From positions 1-64,000 of the forward strand of contig NZ_KZ626844.1 of NCBI RefSeq assembly GCF_002911015.1: a stretch of 64,000 bases of DNA, written 5' to 3'. Origin of the DNA: Streptomyces populi. GTDB lineage: Bacteria > Actinomycetota > Actinomycetes > Streptomycetales > Streptomycetaceae. Below the pieces are notes generated by a model. That model had not been told where the DNA came from. It was given only the letters and a program-made list of their open reading frames with translations, and searched no databases. The translations under genes and the position numbers were made by a program. Shown here in pieces: positions 55,483-64,000 of the stretch (position 1 is the stretch's first letter; every line of letters begins with the position of its first letter).

Positions 55483-56354
55483 GTTTCTCCCAGCAGTTGT
55501 TCGACGAGGGCCAGTGATTCCCGCGGTGGAAGAGCTTGGGCCCGGATGGTGCTGAACCACAGTTCGAGGATCCGGAGTTGCTTCGCGTCCGAGACCGGTC
55601 GGCCACTGAACACGCCGTCGGCACGCCCCACGGCTGTCCCGTCCGCGAACTTGAGTAGTTCGATCCTGCCGTCCAGTCCGGGGTGGGCGTCACTCTTCGT
55701 CGGCATCACCTGAAGTGTGACGTGACGCAATCGTCCCGCCTTTTGGAGACGTTCGAGCTGCTGCCTCCACGTCATTGTGCCCCCGACTTCCCGGTGCAGT
55801 GCGGCCTCTTCCAGTACGAAGTTGATCGATGGTGACGGATCTCGATCGAAGACCGACTGTCGGGCCAGGCGGGCCGCCACCATGCGCTCGATATCGTCCG
55901 GCGAGTACGGAGGCTGCGCAGCTTCGATCAACGCTCGCGCATGTTCAGGGGTCTGTAGCAGGCCGGGGACGGTGTTGCACTCGTACACCCCGATCTCGGC
56001 GGCCTTCGCCTCCATCGCCGCCAGATCCCGAACCTTCTTCGGGTACCGGACCCTCTTCACGTCCTCCTTCATCGCAGAGAGCAACCCGCCCGCCCCCAGC
56101 ACCTCGTCGGCCCTGTCCAGATACTCGGGCCGGGGGATCCGTCTGCCCGCCTCGATCTTGTACACCAGGTCCTCGCCGTACCCCACGGCCTCACCGAACT
56201 GGGCGGCCCGCATCCCCACCGCCTCCCGTCGCAGCTTCAGCTGACGCCCGACGGTGGCGACGACCGCCACGCCCCAGTCGTCGTCCGGGTCCACCTCCCA
56301 GCCCGGCTCGTCCGCCTCGCTCCTGAGCCGCCTCACGCCGTCGTCCACCGACAT
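55479..56354 (-). CDS. XRE family regulator with DUF5753 domain
   Basis: 291-residue DNA-binding protein. The helix-turn-helix is at about residues 30-85 (QLKLRREAVGMRAAQFGEAV, then YKIEAGRRIPR), followed by the DUF5753 domain (about 110-285: ECNTVPGLLQTPEHARALI and FVLEEAALHREVGG). Whi-type regulators of this form act with DUF397 partners. The start at 56354 follows GGAGGGG with ideal spacing; the longer frame lacks a ribosome site. It is divergent from a PIN remnant. Confidence 0.9.
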   Translation of the reverse strand: MSVDDGVRRLRSEADEPGWEVDPDDDWGVAVVATVGRQLKLRREAVGMRAAQFGEAVGYGEDLVYKIEAGRRIPRPEYLDRADEVLGAGGLLSAMKEDVKRVRYPKKVRDLAAMEAKAAEIGVYECNTVPGLLQTPEHARALIEAAQPPYSPDDIERMVAARLARQSVFDRDPSPSINFVLEEAALHREVGGTMTWRQQLERLQKAGRLRHVTLQVMPTKSDAHPGLDGRIELLKFADGTAVGRADGVFSGRPVSDAKQLRILELWFSTIRAQALPPRESLALVEQLLGET

Positions 56355-56469
56355 CCCGCACCCCTCCGGACGGTCGCCGTGCGCGACCGTGTCGTCACAG
56401 TTCACGGTAGGTGTGCGCGGCGACTCTGAGTGACGAGAACCGGAAACTGTCGGCATTACCCGCCGGGAC

Positions 56470-56802
56470 CCGCCCACTCCGCTCACCGAACTGGACTACC
56501 TGCTGACCTCGCGGATCGGCGCCAAGGCCGCCATGAACGCACTGGACTTCATCACCGGTCAGGCGGAGCTCCGCCGGTTCGAGATTCCCGACACCGCACC
56601 GCACCTGCGAAGCGCCATGGCGGTGATGCGCGGGTACGTCGACGCGGACGGCGGGACAGGGGTGGGTCTGGTGGATGCGATGACCGTCGCCCTGGCGGCG
56701 GCTTTCCAGACGGCCGACGTCTTCACGACGGACGGTCACTTCCGCATGATGCGTCCGCTCACCGGCCGGCCCGCCTTCCGGCTGCTCCCCGGCGACCTCT
56801 GA
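56470..56802 (+). pseudogene. Truncated PIN-domain (VapC-like) nuclease remnant
   Basis: The frame reads TELDYLLTSRIGAKAAMNAL, then GLVDAMTVALAAAFQTADVF and FTTDGHFRMMRP, which is the C-terminal two-thirds of a PIN toxin. The expected N-terminal strand with the first catalytic aspartate is missing; a stop at 56431 limits the frame upstream. Later acids (Asp in GLVDAM and TTDGHF) survive. No antitoxin gene is next to it. An ATG at 56533 could start an 89-residue peptide, but it would lack activity. Confidence 0.65.
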
Positions 56803-56873
56803 CGTTGTCGGCGGAAGCCGGGAGCCGGGAGCCGACGGGAGCACGGCAGGCACCTGACGCCGCAGCCGCCTCG

Positions 56874-56879
56874 TAGGGT
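56874..56879 (+). promoter_or_regulatory. Candidate -10 of mshB (leaderless)
   Basis: TAGGGT 7 bases before the ATG at 56887. Confidence 0.55.
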
Positions 56880-56886
56880 GGGCCCC

Positions 56887-57789
56887 ATGACGGAACTGCC
56901 CGACCGGCGTCTGCTCCTGGTGCACGCGCACCCGGACGACGAGTCGATCAACAACGGCGCGACCATGGCCCGGTACGCGGCCGAGGGCGCCCAGGTGACG
57001 CTGGTGACCTGCACCCTCGGCGAGGAGGGCGAGGTCATCCCGCCCGAGCTCGCCCATCTCGCCCCCGACCGCGAGGGCGGACTCGGCCCCTACCGGACCG
57101 GTGAGCTGAGCGCCGCCATGAAGGAACTGGGCGTCGCCGACCACCGCTTCCTGGGCGGCCCGGGACGGTTCCGTGACTCCGGGATGATGGGCGTCGAGCA
57201 GAACCACCGCCCCGGCGCCTTCTGGGCCGCGGACGTCGACGAGGCCGCCGACCACCTCGTCGAGGTGATCCGCGAGGTGCGTCCCCAGGTGCTCGTCACC
57301 TACGACCCCGACGGGGGCTACGGGCACCCCGATCACATCCAGGCCCATCGCGTGGCCATGCGCGCCGCGGAGCTGGCGGCCGAGCCCGCCCACCGGCCCG
57401 ACCTCGGCGGCGCGTGGCGGATCGCCAAGACCTACTGGAACCGGGTGCCGCGGCCGGTCGTCGAGGAGGCCTTCGCCCGTCTGCGCGAGGCCCTCCCCGG
57501 GCTGCCGTTCGACAGGGCGGCCGCCGTCGACGACGTACCGGGCGTGGTCGACCCGGAGACCGTCACCACCGAGATCGACGGAACCGCGTACGCCGCCGCC
57601 AAGGCCGCCGCGATGCGGGCGCACGCCACCCAGATCACCGTGGACGGCCCCTGGTTCGTCCTCTCGAACGAGCTGGCCCAGCCGCTCTTCACCACGGAGT
57701 ACTACGAACTGGCCGGCGCACCGCGGCCCGCGGTGCGCGAGCGGGACCTCTTCGAGGGGACCGGGACGGCCGAGGGCGGCGACCTGTGA
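56887..57789 (+). CDS. mshB: Mycothiol biosynthesis deacetylase MshB
   Basis: Removes acetate from GlcNAc-inositol to give GlcN-inositol, the third step of mycothiol synthesis in the cytoplasm. It is a zinc-dependent LmbE-family enzyme of 300 residues. The metal site is HAHPDDE (His15, Asp18) with the third ligand in [12 protein letters not shown] (near residue 146). LFTTEYYEL near the C-terminus is typical of the MshB subgroup as opposed to Mca. A GTG three codons upstream is an alternative, but the -10 spacing favours ATG 56887. Confidence 0.93.
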   Translation: MTELPDRRLLLVHAHPDDESINNGATMARYAAEGAQVTLVTCTLGEEGEVIPPELAHLAPDREGGLGPYRTGELSAAMKELGVADHRFLGGPGRFRDSGMMGVEQNHRPGAFWAADVDEAADHLVEVIREVRPQVLVTYDPDGGYGHPDHIQAHRVAMRAAELAAEPAHRPDLGGAWRIAKTYWNRVPRPVVEEAFARLREALPGLPFDRAAAVDDVPGVVDPETVTTEIDGTAYAAAKAAAMRAHATQITVDGPWFVLSNELAQPLFTTEYYELAGAPRPAVRERDLFEGTGTAEGGDL

Positions 57790-57841
57790 CGGGCGCGGGA
57801 ACGACGAGGGCCCGGGCGGCCCGGCGAGGGACGGATCTGTG

Positions 57842-58267
57842 ATGAGCGCGAACGGACAGAGCGGCGGCGGGAGCATGCTCGCCCAGCCGCTGAGGCGCCC
57901 CTCGGGCGGGCGGATCGCCGCCTACCTGGGGCTCTTCCTGCTCGGCGCCGTGGTCGGCGTCGCCGGAGCGCTGGTGCAGCCGGGCTGGTTCCCCCTCGGG
58001 CTGCTGCTCGCCCTGGCGGGCGCCGCCGGACTCTTCCTGGGCGGCGCGCGGGCGACGGGGTCCCGGGCCGGAGCCGTGGCCCCCGCGGCGGGCTGGATGC
58101 TCGCCGTCGTCCTGCTCACCGCCAGCCGCCCGGAAGGGGACTTCCTCTTCGGCGCGGGAGTCGTCTCCTATCTCTTCCTGCTCGGAGGCATGGCCGTGGC
58201 TGTGATGTGTGCCACTCTCGCCCAGGGGCGGCAACCGGGCCCTTCCGGTGCCCGACTTGGCAAGTGA
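57842..58267 (+). CDS. DUF6113 family membrane protein
   Basis: 141 residues with four hydrophobic segments (YLGLFLLGAVVGVAGALV; PLGLLLALAGAAGLFLGG; APAAGWMLAVVLLTA; VVSYLFLLGGMAVAVMCATL). It lies 52 bases after mshB and is probably co-transcribed with it. GTG 57839 is an alternative start; ATG 57842 is used. Function unknown. Confidence 0.78.
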   Translation: MSANGQSGGGSMLAQPLRRPSGGRIAAYLGLFLLGAVVGVAGALVQPGWFPLGLLLALAGAAGLFLGGARATGSRAGAVAPAAGWMLAVVLLTASRPEGDFLFGAGVVSYLFLLGGMAVAVMCATLAQGRQPGPSGARLGK

Positions 58268-58427
58268 CGTACCGCTTCGCCGTATCGGTCCCGTGCCGGT
58301 CCCGTGTGAGATTCCTCCATGGGCGAGGTTTGCGGGTCGGACACGGCCAGTATGGTGGTGCGCGCCGCCGAGCTGCCCGAGATGAGGTCGAGTAAACGGG
58401 CGGCGGAGCCAACCGGGAGAACCTGCC

Positions 58428-60653
58428 TTGAGTCGTGAAACTGACAGTTCGTCCTCCGGGCCCAACGGGCGCGGTGGAGCCGCGTACCCGTCGGGGACGC
58501 CGCCGTACGGCACCCCCGCGGTTTCCGAGAACGGCGCCGACGCGGGCCGTCCGGCCGCCGGGAAGCCGACGGAGGAGCGCAAGACCGAGACAACCCTGAC
58601 GACACGGATCCGGATCAACATCCCCGGATCGCGGCCCATCCCGCCCGTGGTCGTCCGCACACCCGTCGCCGACGCCGACGCGTCGTCCGAGGACGGCGAC
58701 GGCACGCAGACCGGGACGCAGGCACCGCAGGGCGCGAACTCGCCCGCGGACGCGTCGAGCTCCAGCACGACGGCCACCGTCCCGGCCCCGCCCGCGCCCG
58801 CGGAGCAGTCCGCGCCGGCCGAGACGAGCAACTGGTTCGCGCCCCGCAAGGCCGCCGCGCCCCCCAAGAGCGGGCCGGGCGGCGGCTCGGCCGACAGCGC
58901 GGGCGCGCCGGGCGGCCCGGCTCCCGCCGGCTCCGCGCCCTCCCCGGGCGCACCCGCACCGGGCGCGGGACGGCCGGCGCCGTCCGTCGGCGCCGGTCCG
59001 CTGGGCATCACCGGTGGTGTCCGCCCCGGCGGTACGAAGGGTGCCGCGCTCCCCGGTGCCACCGGCGCCGGACCCGTGGCCCCCGGCCACGGCGGCGGCA
59101 CGGGCTCCTTCGACGTCTCCGGCGCGCTGCGCGACACCGGCTCCTTCCCGGCCATAGGTTCCTCCGGCGGATCCGCGCGATCCGGCGGTCCGGCGGGATC
59201 CGGCGGGTCCGCGCAGTCCGGCGAACCGCGCCGCGACGACCTCCCGTACTTCTCCGAGAACGGCCGGGGCGGCCCGGCCGGTCCGACCGGCGGCCCCGCC
59301 ACCGGCGACGGTCCGCTGCGGCCTCCGGCCGGCGCGGGCGCGGCTCCCGGCAGCCTGGCCGCGCAGTCCGGCCCGGCCCGCGGCAACCGGAACAAGGGCG
59401 CGGGACGCCCCGGCACCGGAAACGGTCCGCGCGGCGGCCTGAGCGGCGGTCTCAGCGACGACACCGCGATCCTCACCCCGCAGAAGCCGGCACCCGACCC
59501 GGGACCCGGTGCCTACGGCGCCCCCGCGGAGAACGTCTCCGGGCACACGCTGACCAGCGGCATGCCCGTGGTGTCGCCCAGCCAGAACTTCGCGTACGAC
59601 GGCGACTTCGACGACAGTCCCCGGTCGCCCGCCGCGCCGAAGTTCCCCGAGCCGGTCCGGCAGCAGCAGCAGCCGCCGTCCGCCCCGGCGAGGCCGGCGA
59701 AGAAGAAGGGCCGCAACAAGCCGGCGCTCCTCGCCGTCCTCGTCGTGGTCCTCGCCGGCGGCGCCTACGGTGCCGGCCTGCTCATGAACCACTCGGACGT
59801 GCCCAAGGGCACCACGGTGCTCGGCGTCGACATCGGCGGCGGCACCCGCGACGACGCCGTCAAGAAGCTCGACGCCGCCTTCGGCACCCGGACGAACAAG
59901 CCGCTCACGCTGTCCGTCGACGGTGACACGGTCCAGCTCAGGCCCGACCAGGCCGGACTCCAGATGGACAGCCAGGCCACCGTCCGCGCCGCCGCCGGCA
60001 GCGACTACAACCCGATCTCGGTGATCGGCTCGCTGTTCGGCCACGGGCGCGCGGTCGAGCCCGTGATGCCGGTCGACAAGGAGAAGCTCCAGGCCGCCCT
60101 GGAGCGTGCCGCGAGCGGCGCGGGTTCGGCGGTCGACGGCACGATCAAGTTCCAGCCGGGCAAGGCCGTCGCGGTCTACGGCAAGGCGGGCAGCGGCATC
60201 GACGTCGGGCCCTCGCTTCAGGCCGTCCAGGACGCGTACCGCGCCCAGGTGGAGACCAACGCGACCACTCCGGTGAAGGTCGCCACCACGACCCGGCAGC
60301 CCACGGTCAGCAAGGCCGAGGTGGACCGGAAGATGTCGACGTTCGCGTCGGTCGCCATGTCGGCGAACATCACCGTCCGGACGGACGCGGCCCACGCCGT
60401 CTCCTTCAGCCCGCAGAAGTCCATCTGGAAGTTCCTGAGCGTCCAGCCGGTCCAGGGCAAGCTCGTCGAGCACTACGACCTCGACGCGCTCGAGACGCTG
60501 TACGGCCATGCCTTCGACGGTGTGACGATCACCAAGGGCGACGGCAGCCAGAAGGCCGTGAGCCCGCAGGACGTGGCCTCCGCCGTCGGCAGGGCGCTCG
60601 TCGGGAAGACGGCCGCCGAGCGGATCGTGACCATCTCCACCAACCCCACCTAG
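58428..60653 (+). CDS. Cell-envelope protein with PG_binding_4 domains
   Basis: 741 residues. The first 425 are disordered, rich in Gly/Pro/Ala/Ser. A single membrane segment follows (about 432-452, LLAVLVVVLAGGAYGAGLLM) after KKKGRNK, so the C-terminal domain is outside. That domain has VPKGTTVLGVDIGGGTRDDA and VDGTIKFQPGKAVAVYGKAG, typical of PG_binding_4 repeats seen in YoaR/VanW-type proteins and L,D-transpeptidases. No VanW or YkuD catalytic domain is visible. Probably binds cell-wall material. The start is TTG 58428 with GGGAGA upstream. Confidence 0.82.
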   Translation: MSRETDSSSSGPNGRGGAAYPSGTPPYGTPAVSENGADAGRPAAGKPTEERKTETTLTTRIRINIPGSRPIPPVVVRTPVADADASSEDGDGTQTGTQAPQGANSPADASSSSTTATVPAPPAPAEQSAPAETSNWFAPRKAAAPPKSGPGGGSADSAGAPGGPAPAGSAPSPGAPAPGAGRPAPSVGAGPLGITGGVRPGGTKGAALPGATGAGPVAPGHGGGTGSFDVSGALRDTGSFPAIGSSGGSARSGGPAGSGGSAQSGEPRRDDLPYFSENGRGGPAGPTGGPATGDGPLRPPAGAGAAPGSLAAQSGPARGNRNKGAGRPGTGNGPRGGLSGGLSDDTAILTPQKPAPDPGPGAYGAPAENVSGHTLTSGMPVVSPSQNFAYDGDFDDSPRSPAAPKFPEPVRQQQQPPSAPARPAKKKGRNKPALLAVLVVVLAGGAYGAGLLMNHSDVPKGTTVLGVDIGGGTRDDAVKKLDAAFGTRTNKPLTLSVDGDTVQLRPDQAGLQMDSQATVRAAAGSDYNPISVIGSLFGHGRAVEPVMPVDKEKLQAALERAASGAGSAVDGTIKFQPGKAVAVYGKAGSGIDVGPSLQAVQDAYRAQVETNATTPVKVATTTRQPTVSKAEVDRKMSTFASVAMSANITVRTDAAHAVSFSPQKSIWKFLSVQPVQGKLVEHYDLDALETLYGHAFDGVTITKGDGSQKAVSPQDVASAVGRALVGKTAAERIVTISTNPT

Positions 60654-60665
60654 CGAGCACACCGC

Positions 60666-60719
60666 ACACGACGGAGGGCGCCCGGCCGGTTTCCACCGGC
60701 CGGGCGCCCTCCGTCGTGT
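60666..60719. terminator. Terminator: perfect 25-bp stem
   Basis: 25-bp perfect inverted repeat (60666-60690 with 60695-60719) and TTCC loop, 13 bases past the stop codon. Separates the envelope protein gene from the ABC/two-component operon. Confidence 0.9.
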
Positions 60720-60783
60720 CGCACGGCCCGCCACGGGGTCCGGGCACGGAGGCGGCCGCGCCGCCCGGACGGCGCGGCCGTCG

Positions 60784-60801
60784 GCATGACATCTGTCATG
60801 C
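60784..60801. promoter_or_regulatory. Perfect palindromic operator candidate
   Basis: GCATGACATCTGTCATGC: 8-bp arms with a TC spacer, 50-67 bases before the ABC transporter start. Likely bound by the NarL-type response regulator encoded at the end of the operon, or a similar dimeric regulator. Confidence 0.6.
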
Positions 60802-60850
60802 ACGGCCCAGGACACACCACACTGCCGCGCGCGCACCCCGCTCCACCACG

Positions 60851-61810
60851 ATGGACGGCATGACAACGACTGCGGCGACCACCACCACACCGGTGGTCCG
60901 GTTCGAATCGGTGACCAAGAGCTACGGGAACGTCCGGGCCGTGGACGGGCTGACGCTCGAACTCCACCCGGGTGAGACCGTCGCCCTGCTGGGCCCCAAC
61001 GGCGCGGGCAAGTCGACCACGCTGGACCTGCTGCTCGGCCTCAAGAACGCCGACGGCGGGACCGTCCAGGTGTTCGGCACCGGTCCCCGCGAGGCGATCG
61101 TCGCCGGCCGGGTGGGCGCCATGCTCCAGAGCGGCGGACTGATGGACGAGGTCACCGTCGGCGAACTGGTCCGGCTCGCCTGCGACCTGCACCCGAAGCC
61201 CTACCGCGCCACCGAGGTCCTCGCCCGCGCCGGGATCGCCCAGATCGCCGACCGCAAGGTCAACAAGCTCTCCGGCGGCCAGGCGCAGCGCGTCCGCTTC
61301 GCCCTCGCCACGGCCGGCGACAGCGACCTGATCGTCCTCGACGAACCCACCACCGGCATGGACGTCACCGCCCGGCAGGCCTTCTGGGCCACCATGCGCG
61401 AGCAGGCCGACCAGGGCCGTACGGTCCTGTTCGCCACGCACTACCTGGAGGAGGCCGACGCGATAGCGGACCGCGTGCTCGTCCTGCACCGGGGACGGCT
61501 GCTGGCCGACGGCACCGCCGCCGAGATCAAGGCCAAGGCCGGGGCACGCCGCGTCTCCTTCGACCTGGAGGGCGCGATCGACGAGGCCCCGCTGCGCGCG
61601 CTGCCCTTCCTCACCTCGATCGACGTGTCCGGGCAGACCGTCCGCATCCAGTCCTCCGACGCGGACGCGACCGTCCACGCGCTGTACGGGACCGGCGTCT
61701 ACCCCCGCAACCTCGAAGTCGCCGGGCTCGGTCTGGAGCAGGCCTTCGTCGCCATCACCGAGGCCGAAGAGGCCACCCGCACCGCCGCCGAGGAGGCCGC
61801 GTCCAAGTGA
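60851..61810 (+). CDS. ABC exporter ATPase
   Basis: 319-residue ABC ATPase of the drug/lipid exporter (DrrA/CcmA-like) group: Walker A GPNGAGKST, Q-loop MLQSGGLMDEVTV, signature LSGGQAQR, Walker B LIVLDEPTTGMDVTAR, switch FATHYLEEAD. A C-terminal domain of about 90 residues follows. Two ATGs (60851, 60860) are possible starts. It overlaps the permease as GTGA. Together with the kinase and regulator downstream it forms a self-regulated exporter module of the Bacillus DesK/YvfT type. Substrate unknown. Confidence 0.9.
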   Translation: MDGMTTTAATTTTPVVRFESVTKSYGNVRAVDGLTLELHPGETVALLGPNGAGKSTTLDLLLGLKNADGGTVQVFGTGPREAIVAGRVGAMLQSGGLMDEVTVGELVRLACDLHPKPYRATEVLARAGIAQIADRKVNKLSGGQAQRVRFALATAGDSDLIVLDEPTTGMDVTARQAFWATMREQADQGRTVLFATHYLEEADAIADRVLVLHRGRLLADGTAAEIKAKAGARRVSFDLEGAIDEAPLRALPFLTSIDVSGQTVRIQSSDADATVHALYGTGVYPRNLEVAGLGLEQAFVAITEAEEATRTAAEEAASK

Positions 61811-62547
61811 ACAGTCTCATCAAGCTGGAGATCACCCGCGCCCTGCGCAACCGGAAGTTCCTGTTCTTCTCGGTGATCTACCCCTCGGCCCTGTTCCTGA
61901 TGATCGCGGGCAGCGCCGACGACCACACCAAGGTGGACGGCACCGGCCTGACCCTGCCGACCTTCTTCATGGTCTCCATGGCCTCCTTCGGCGCCCTGAC
62001 CGCCGTCCTCATGGGCAACAGCGAGCGCATCGCCAAGGAGCGGGAGAGCGGCTGGGTCAGGCAGTTGAGGCTCACCCCGCTGCCCGGCCGCGGCTACGTG
62101 TTCGCCAAGACCGCCAGCGCCGCCGTGATCAGCCTGCCGTCGATCGTGATCGTCTTCGTGGTCGCCGCGGCGGTGAAGAACGTCCGCCTGGACGTCTGGC
62201 AGTGGTTCGCGCTCACCGGCGTGATCTGGGCCGGCAGCCTGGTCTTCGCCGCGCTCGGCGTCGCCATCGGCTACCTCGCCAGCGGGGACGCGGTCCGGCC
62301 GATCACGATGATCGTCTACTTCGGCCTGTCGATGCTCGGCGGCCTGTGGATGCCGACGACGACCTTCCCCGACTGGCTCCAGAACATAGCCAAGTGGCTC
62401 CCCACGCACGCGTACGCTGCCCTGGGGCAGGCCATCGAACTGGGGAACGCCCCGCACGCGAAGGACGTCGCCATCCTCGCCGTGTCCTTCGCCCTCTTCG
62501 CGGGCGGCGCGGCCTGGCTGTACCGGAAGGACACGCTGAAGGCGTGA
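61807..62547 (+). CDS. ABC-2 type exporter permease
   Basis: 246-residue integral membrane protein with six hydrophobic segments. MSNSLIKLE-like opening (MNSLIKLEITRALRNRKFLF) is typical of ABC2_membrane permeases; MVSMASFGALTAVLMGNSERIAKERESG carries the usual coupling-helix region (core SERIAKERESGWVRQLRLTP). GLWMPTTTFPDWLQNIAKWL is the family's fifth-loop motif. It overlaps both neighbours (GTGA at each end), so translation is coupled. Confidence 0.9.
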   Translation: MNSLIKLEITRALRNRKFLFFSVIYPSALFLMIAGSADDHTKVDGTGLTLPTFFMVSMASFGALTAVLMGNSERIAKERESGWVRQLRLTPLPGRGYVFAKTASAAVISLPSIVIVFVVAAAVKNVRLDVWQWFALTGVIWAGSLVFAALGVAIGYLASGDAVRPITMIVYFGLSMLGGLWMPTTTFPDWLQNIAKWLPTHAYAALGQAIELGNAPHAKDVAILAVSFALFAGGAAWLYRKDTLKA

Positions 62548-63773
62548 ACGCCATGACGGAAGACCCGATGCCCGACGGCGCCCGCACGGAACGGATCGTG
62601 AGGATGGGGGAGTCCCCGCGCAACCTCCGCGAGGCCCTGCGCAAGTCCGGGTGGATCGTCATCTGGCTGGTGTTCCTCAGCTCGCCGGTCCACGACCTCG
62701 TCTCGGGGCACCACACACCCGCGGCCACCGTGGCCGGCTGGGCGGGCCTCGCGGCCTTCGTCACGGTCTACCTGATGCTGGTCTTCCGGCACATGGGCAA
62801 GGCGTTCACGGGCTCCCTGGCCGTCACCCTCATGGTGATCGCCCTCGGCGTGCTGGCCGTCGTCCTGTGCCTGACGCTCGGCGCGTCCTGGCTCGGCCTG
62901 TTCGTGTACGTCTCGGTCGCCTGCGGGACGACGCTGCCGATGCGGGTCTCCTACTGGACGATCCCGCTGACCGCCGTCGTGATGCTGCTCGTCGGCCTGC
63001 ACGGCGGCGAGGAGGAGGCGCGCAACCTCGTCCTGCTCGTCGTGCTGATCGGCTTCGCCATGACCGGCGTACGGCAGCTCGTGCGCACGACGATCGAGCT
63101 GCGCAAGGCACGGGCCACCGTCGCCCAGCTCGCGGCGAACGAGGAGCGCCTGCGGCTGGCCCGGGACCTGCACGACCTGCTCGGCCACTCGCTCTCGCTG
63201 ATCACGCTGAAGAGCGAACTGGCCGGGCGGATGCTGCCCGGCCACCCCGACAAGGCGGCCCAGCAGGTCGCCGACATCGAACAGGTCAGCCGCCAGGCCC
63301 TGGTGGACGTGCGCGCGGCGGTCACCGGCTACCGCAGGCTGCGGCTGACGGAGGAACTCGCGGGCGCCCAGGTCGCGTTGACCGCCGCCGAGGTGACCGC
63401 CGACCTTCCGGCCGAGCCCGGCCTCGACGGTGTCCCCGAGGAGACCGAGTCCGCGCTGGCCTGGGCGCTGCGCGAGGCGGTCACCAACGTCGTACGGCAC
63501 AGCGGCGCCCGGCGCTGCACCGTCGAACTCGTCCGGCGCCAGACCCTGGACGGTGCCGTGCTCGAACTCGTGGTGGAGGACGACGGTTCGGGCGGCGGTT
63601 CGGGCGCGCCAGGCAACGGACTGACCGGACTGGCCGAACGCCTGGAGAAGGCGGGCGGATCGATGGAGGCGGGCCGTGTCCGGCACGGATTCCGGCTGGT
63701 GGCACGGGCACCCCTGGAAGGAGGCAGGACCTCTGTGGGCGCGGCGGGCGACCCCGTAGGATCCGGTGCATGA
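62544..63773 (+). CDS. Sensor histidine kinase (HisKA_3, DesK-like)
   Basis: 409-residue membrane kinase. Four or five membrane segments (about 33-165) lead into a HisKA_3 domain with the phospho-acceptor in ARDLHDLLGHSLSLITLKSE (His near 209) and an HATPase with EAVTNVVRHSGA (N box) and GNGLTGLAERLEKAGG (G box). It partners with the response regulator that overlaps its end. The start is GTG 62544, matching the GTGA overlap pattern of the operon; ATG 62553 is an alternative. Confidence 0.9.
   Translation: MNAMTEDPMPDGARTERIVRMGESPRNLREALRKSGWIVIWLVFLSSPVHDLVSGHHTPAATVAGWAGLAAFVTVYLMLVFRHMGKAFTGSLAVTLMVIALGVLAVVLCLTLGASWLGLFVYVSVACGTTLPMRVSYWTIPLTAVVMLLVGLHGGEEEARNLVLLVVLIGFAMTGVRQLVRTTIELRKARATVAQLAANEERLRLARDLHDLLGHSLSLITLKSELAGRMLPGHPDKAAQQVADIEQVSRQALVDVRAAVTGYRRLRLTEELAGAQVALTAAEVTADLPAEPGLDGVPEETESALAWALREAVTNVVRHSGARRCTVELVRRQTLDGAVLELVVEDDGSGGGSGAPGNGLTGLAERLEKAGGSMEAGRVRHGFRLVARAPLEGGRTSVGAAGDPVGSGA
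63757..63762 (+). promoter_or_regulatory. Possible internal -10 before the response regulator
   Basis: TAGGAT ending 7 bases before the regulator ATG (63770), inside the kinase gene. The same layout as the leaderless genes elsewhere in the window. Confidence 0.35.
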
Positions 63774-64000
63774 GCCGCACGATCAAGGTCCTGCTCGCCG
63801 AGGACCAGTCGATGGTCCGCGAGGCGCTGGCCGCCCTGCTGGGACTGGAGCCGGACATCGAGGTGGTCGCCCAAGTGGCCCGCGGCGACGAGGTGCTGGC
63901 CGCGGCCCGCGCCCACGACGTGGACGTGGCGCTCCTGGACATCGAGATGCCGGGCATGACGGGCATAGAGGCGGCGGCCGAGGTCCACGAGGAACTCCCG
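63770..64000 (+). CDS. NarL/FixJ-type response regulator (partial, runs off the window)
   Basis: Only the first 77 residues are present. IKVLLAEDQSMVREALAALL gives the acidic pocket and VDVALLDIEMPGMTG the phospho-acceptor aspartate (near residue 56). The HisKA_3 partner implies a C-terminal LuxR-type DNA-binding domain beyond the right edge. The ATG overlaps the kinase stop (ATGA). Likely controls the ABC exporter operon through the palindrome at 60784-60801. Confidence 0.88.
   Translation, partial: MSRTIKVLLAEDQSMVREALAALLGLEPDIEVVAQVARGDEVLAAARAHDVDVALLDIEMPGMTGIEAAAEVHEELP

Overview
The window is chromosomal DNA from a high-G+C actinomycete, almost certainly a Streptomyces. The evidence is the strong G/C third-position codon bias, frequent GTG/TTG starts, long T-less hairpin terminators, a bldK-type oligopeptide importer, mycothiol biosynthesis (mshB), polyphosphate glucokinase, DUF397/XRE pairs and a SpoIIE/HATPase regulator. 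Gene order from glpX through xseAB, ispH, ppgK and ychF to an Sdh1-like operon, typA, bldK, a second peptide ABC operon, an S9 peptidase and mshB matches, from memory, the S. coelicolor SCO5047-SCO5126 core region. No antibiotic cluster sits where the actinorhodin genes lie in S. coelicolor.

Layout. 1-460: a repeat-rich gene-free stretch. 0.5-8.4 kb: housekeeping (glpX, DUF4245 protein, nitroreductase, xseB/xseA, ispH, ppgK, DUF6542 membrane protein, ychF). 8.5-20.5 kb: accessory and regulatory genes (FAD oxidoreductase, threonine synthase-like enzyme, DUF4190/septum-formation-like membrane protein, GntR regulator, SPOR miniprotein, Nudix hydrolase, a stand-alone HATPase followed by a multidomain PAS-GAF-SpoIIE-HATPase phosphatase, coiled-coil membrane protein). 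20.6-24.5 kb: a leftward Sdh1-type succinate dehydrogenase operon. 25.0-27.5 kb: a family-5 solute-binding lipoprotein with a very large charged low-complexity insertion. 27.7-29.6 kb: typA.

30-52.4 kb holds three complete oligopeptide ABC importers. They are bldKABCDE (rightward), a paralogous bldK-like operon of identical gene order (leftward), and a third Opp/Dpp-type operon (rightward, divergent from the second). The two bldK copies are inverted relative to each other and contain a perfectly conserved 95-bp stretch in their last genes. They flank a 3.4-kb island holding a methyltransferase, two VOC proteins, a DinB protein and a Uma2 nuclease. Each operon has a strong hairpin immediately after its binding-protein gene. 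An S9 prolyl-oligopeptidase-family gene lies convergent to the third operon, so peptide import and peptide cleavage genes are adjacent.

54.8-64 kb: small membrane protein, XRE-DUF397 regulatory pair, a truncated PIN-domain remnant, mshB, DUF6113 membrane protein, a large cell-envelope protein with PG_binding_4 domains, then an ABC exporter with a coupled histidine kinase/response regulator. The response regulator runs off the right edge. The operon is preceded by a perfect palindrome, a likely operator.

Many monocistronic genes carry a TANNNT -10 element 6-7 bases before the start codon, suggesting leaderless mRNAs; this also supports several start choices. No rRNA, tRNA, insertion sequence, prophage or intact CRISPR array was recognised.
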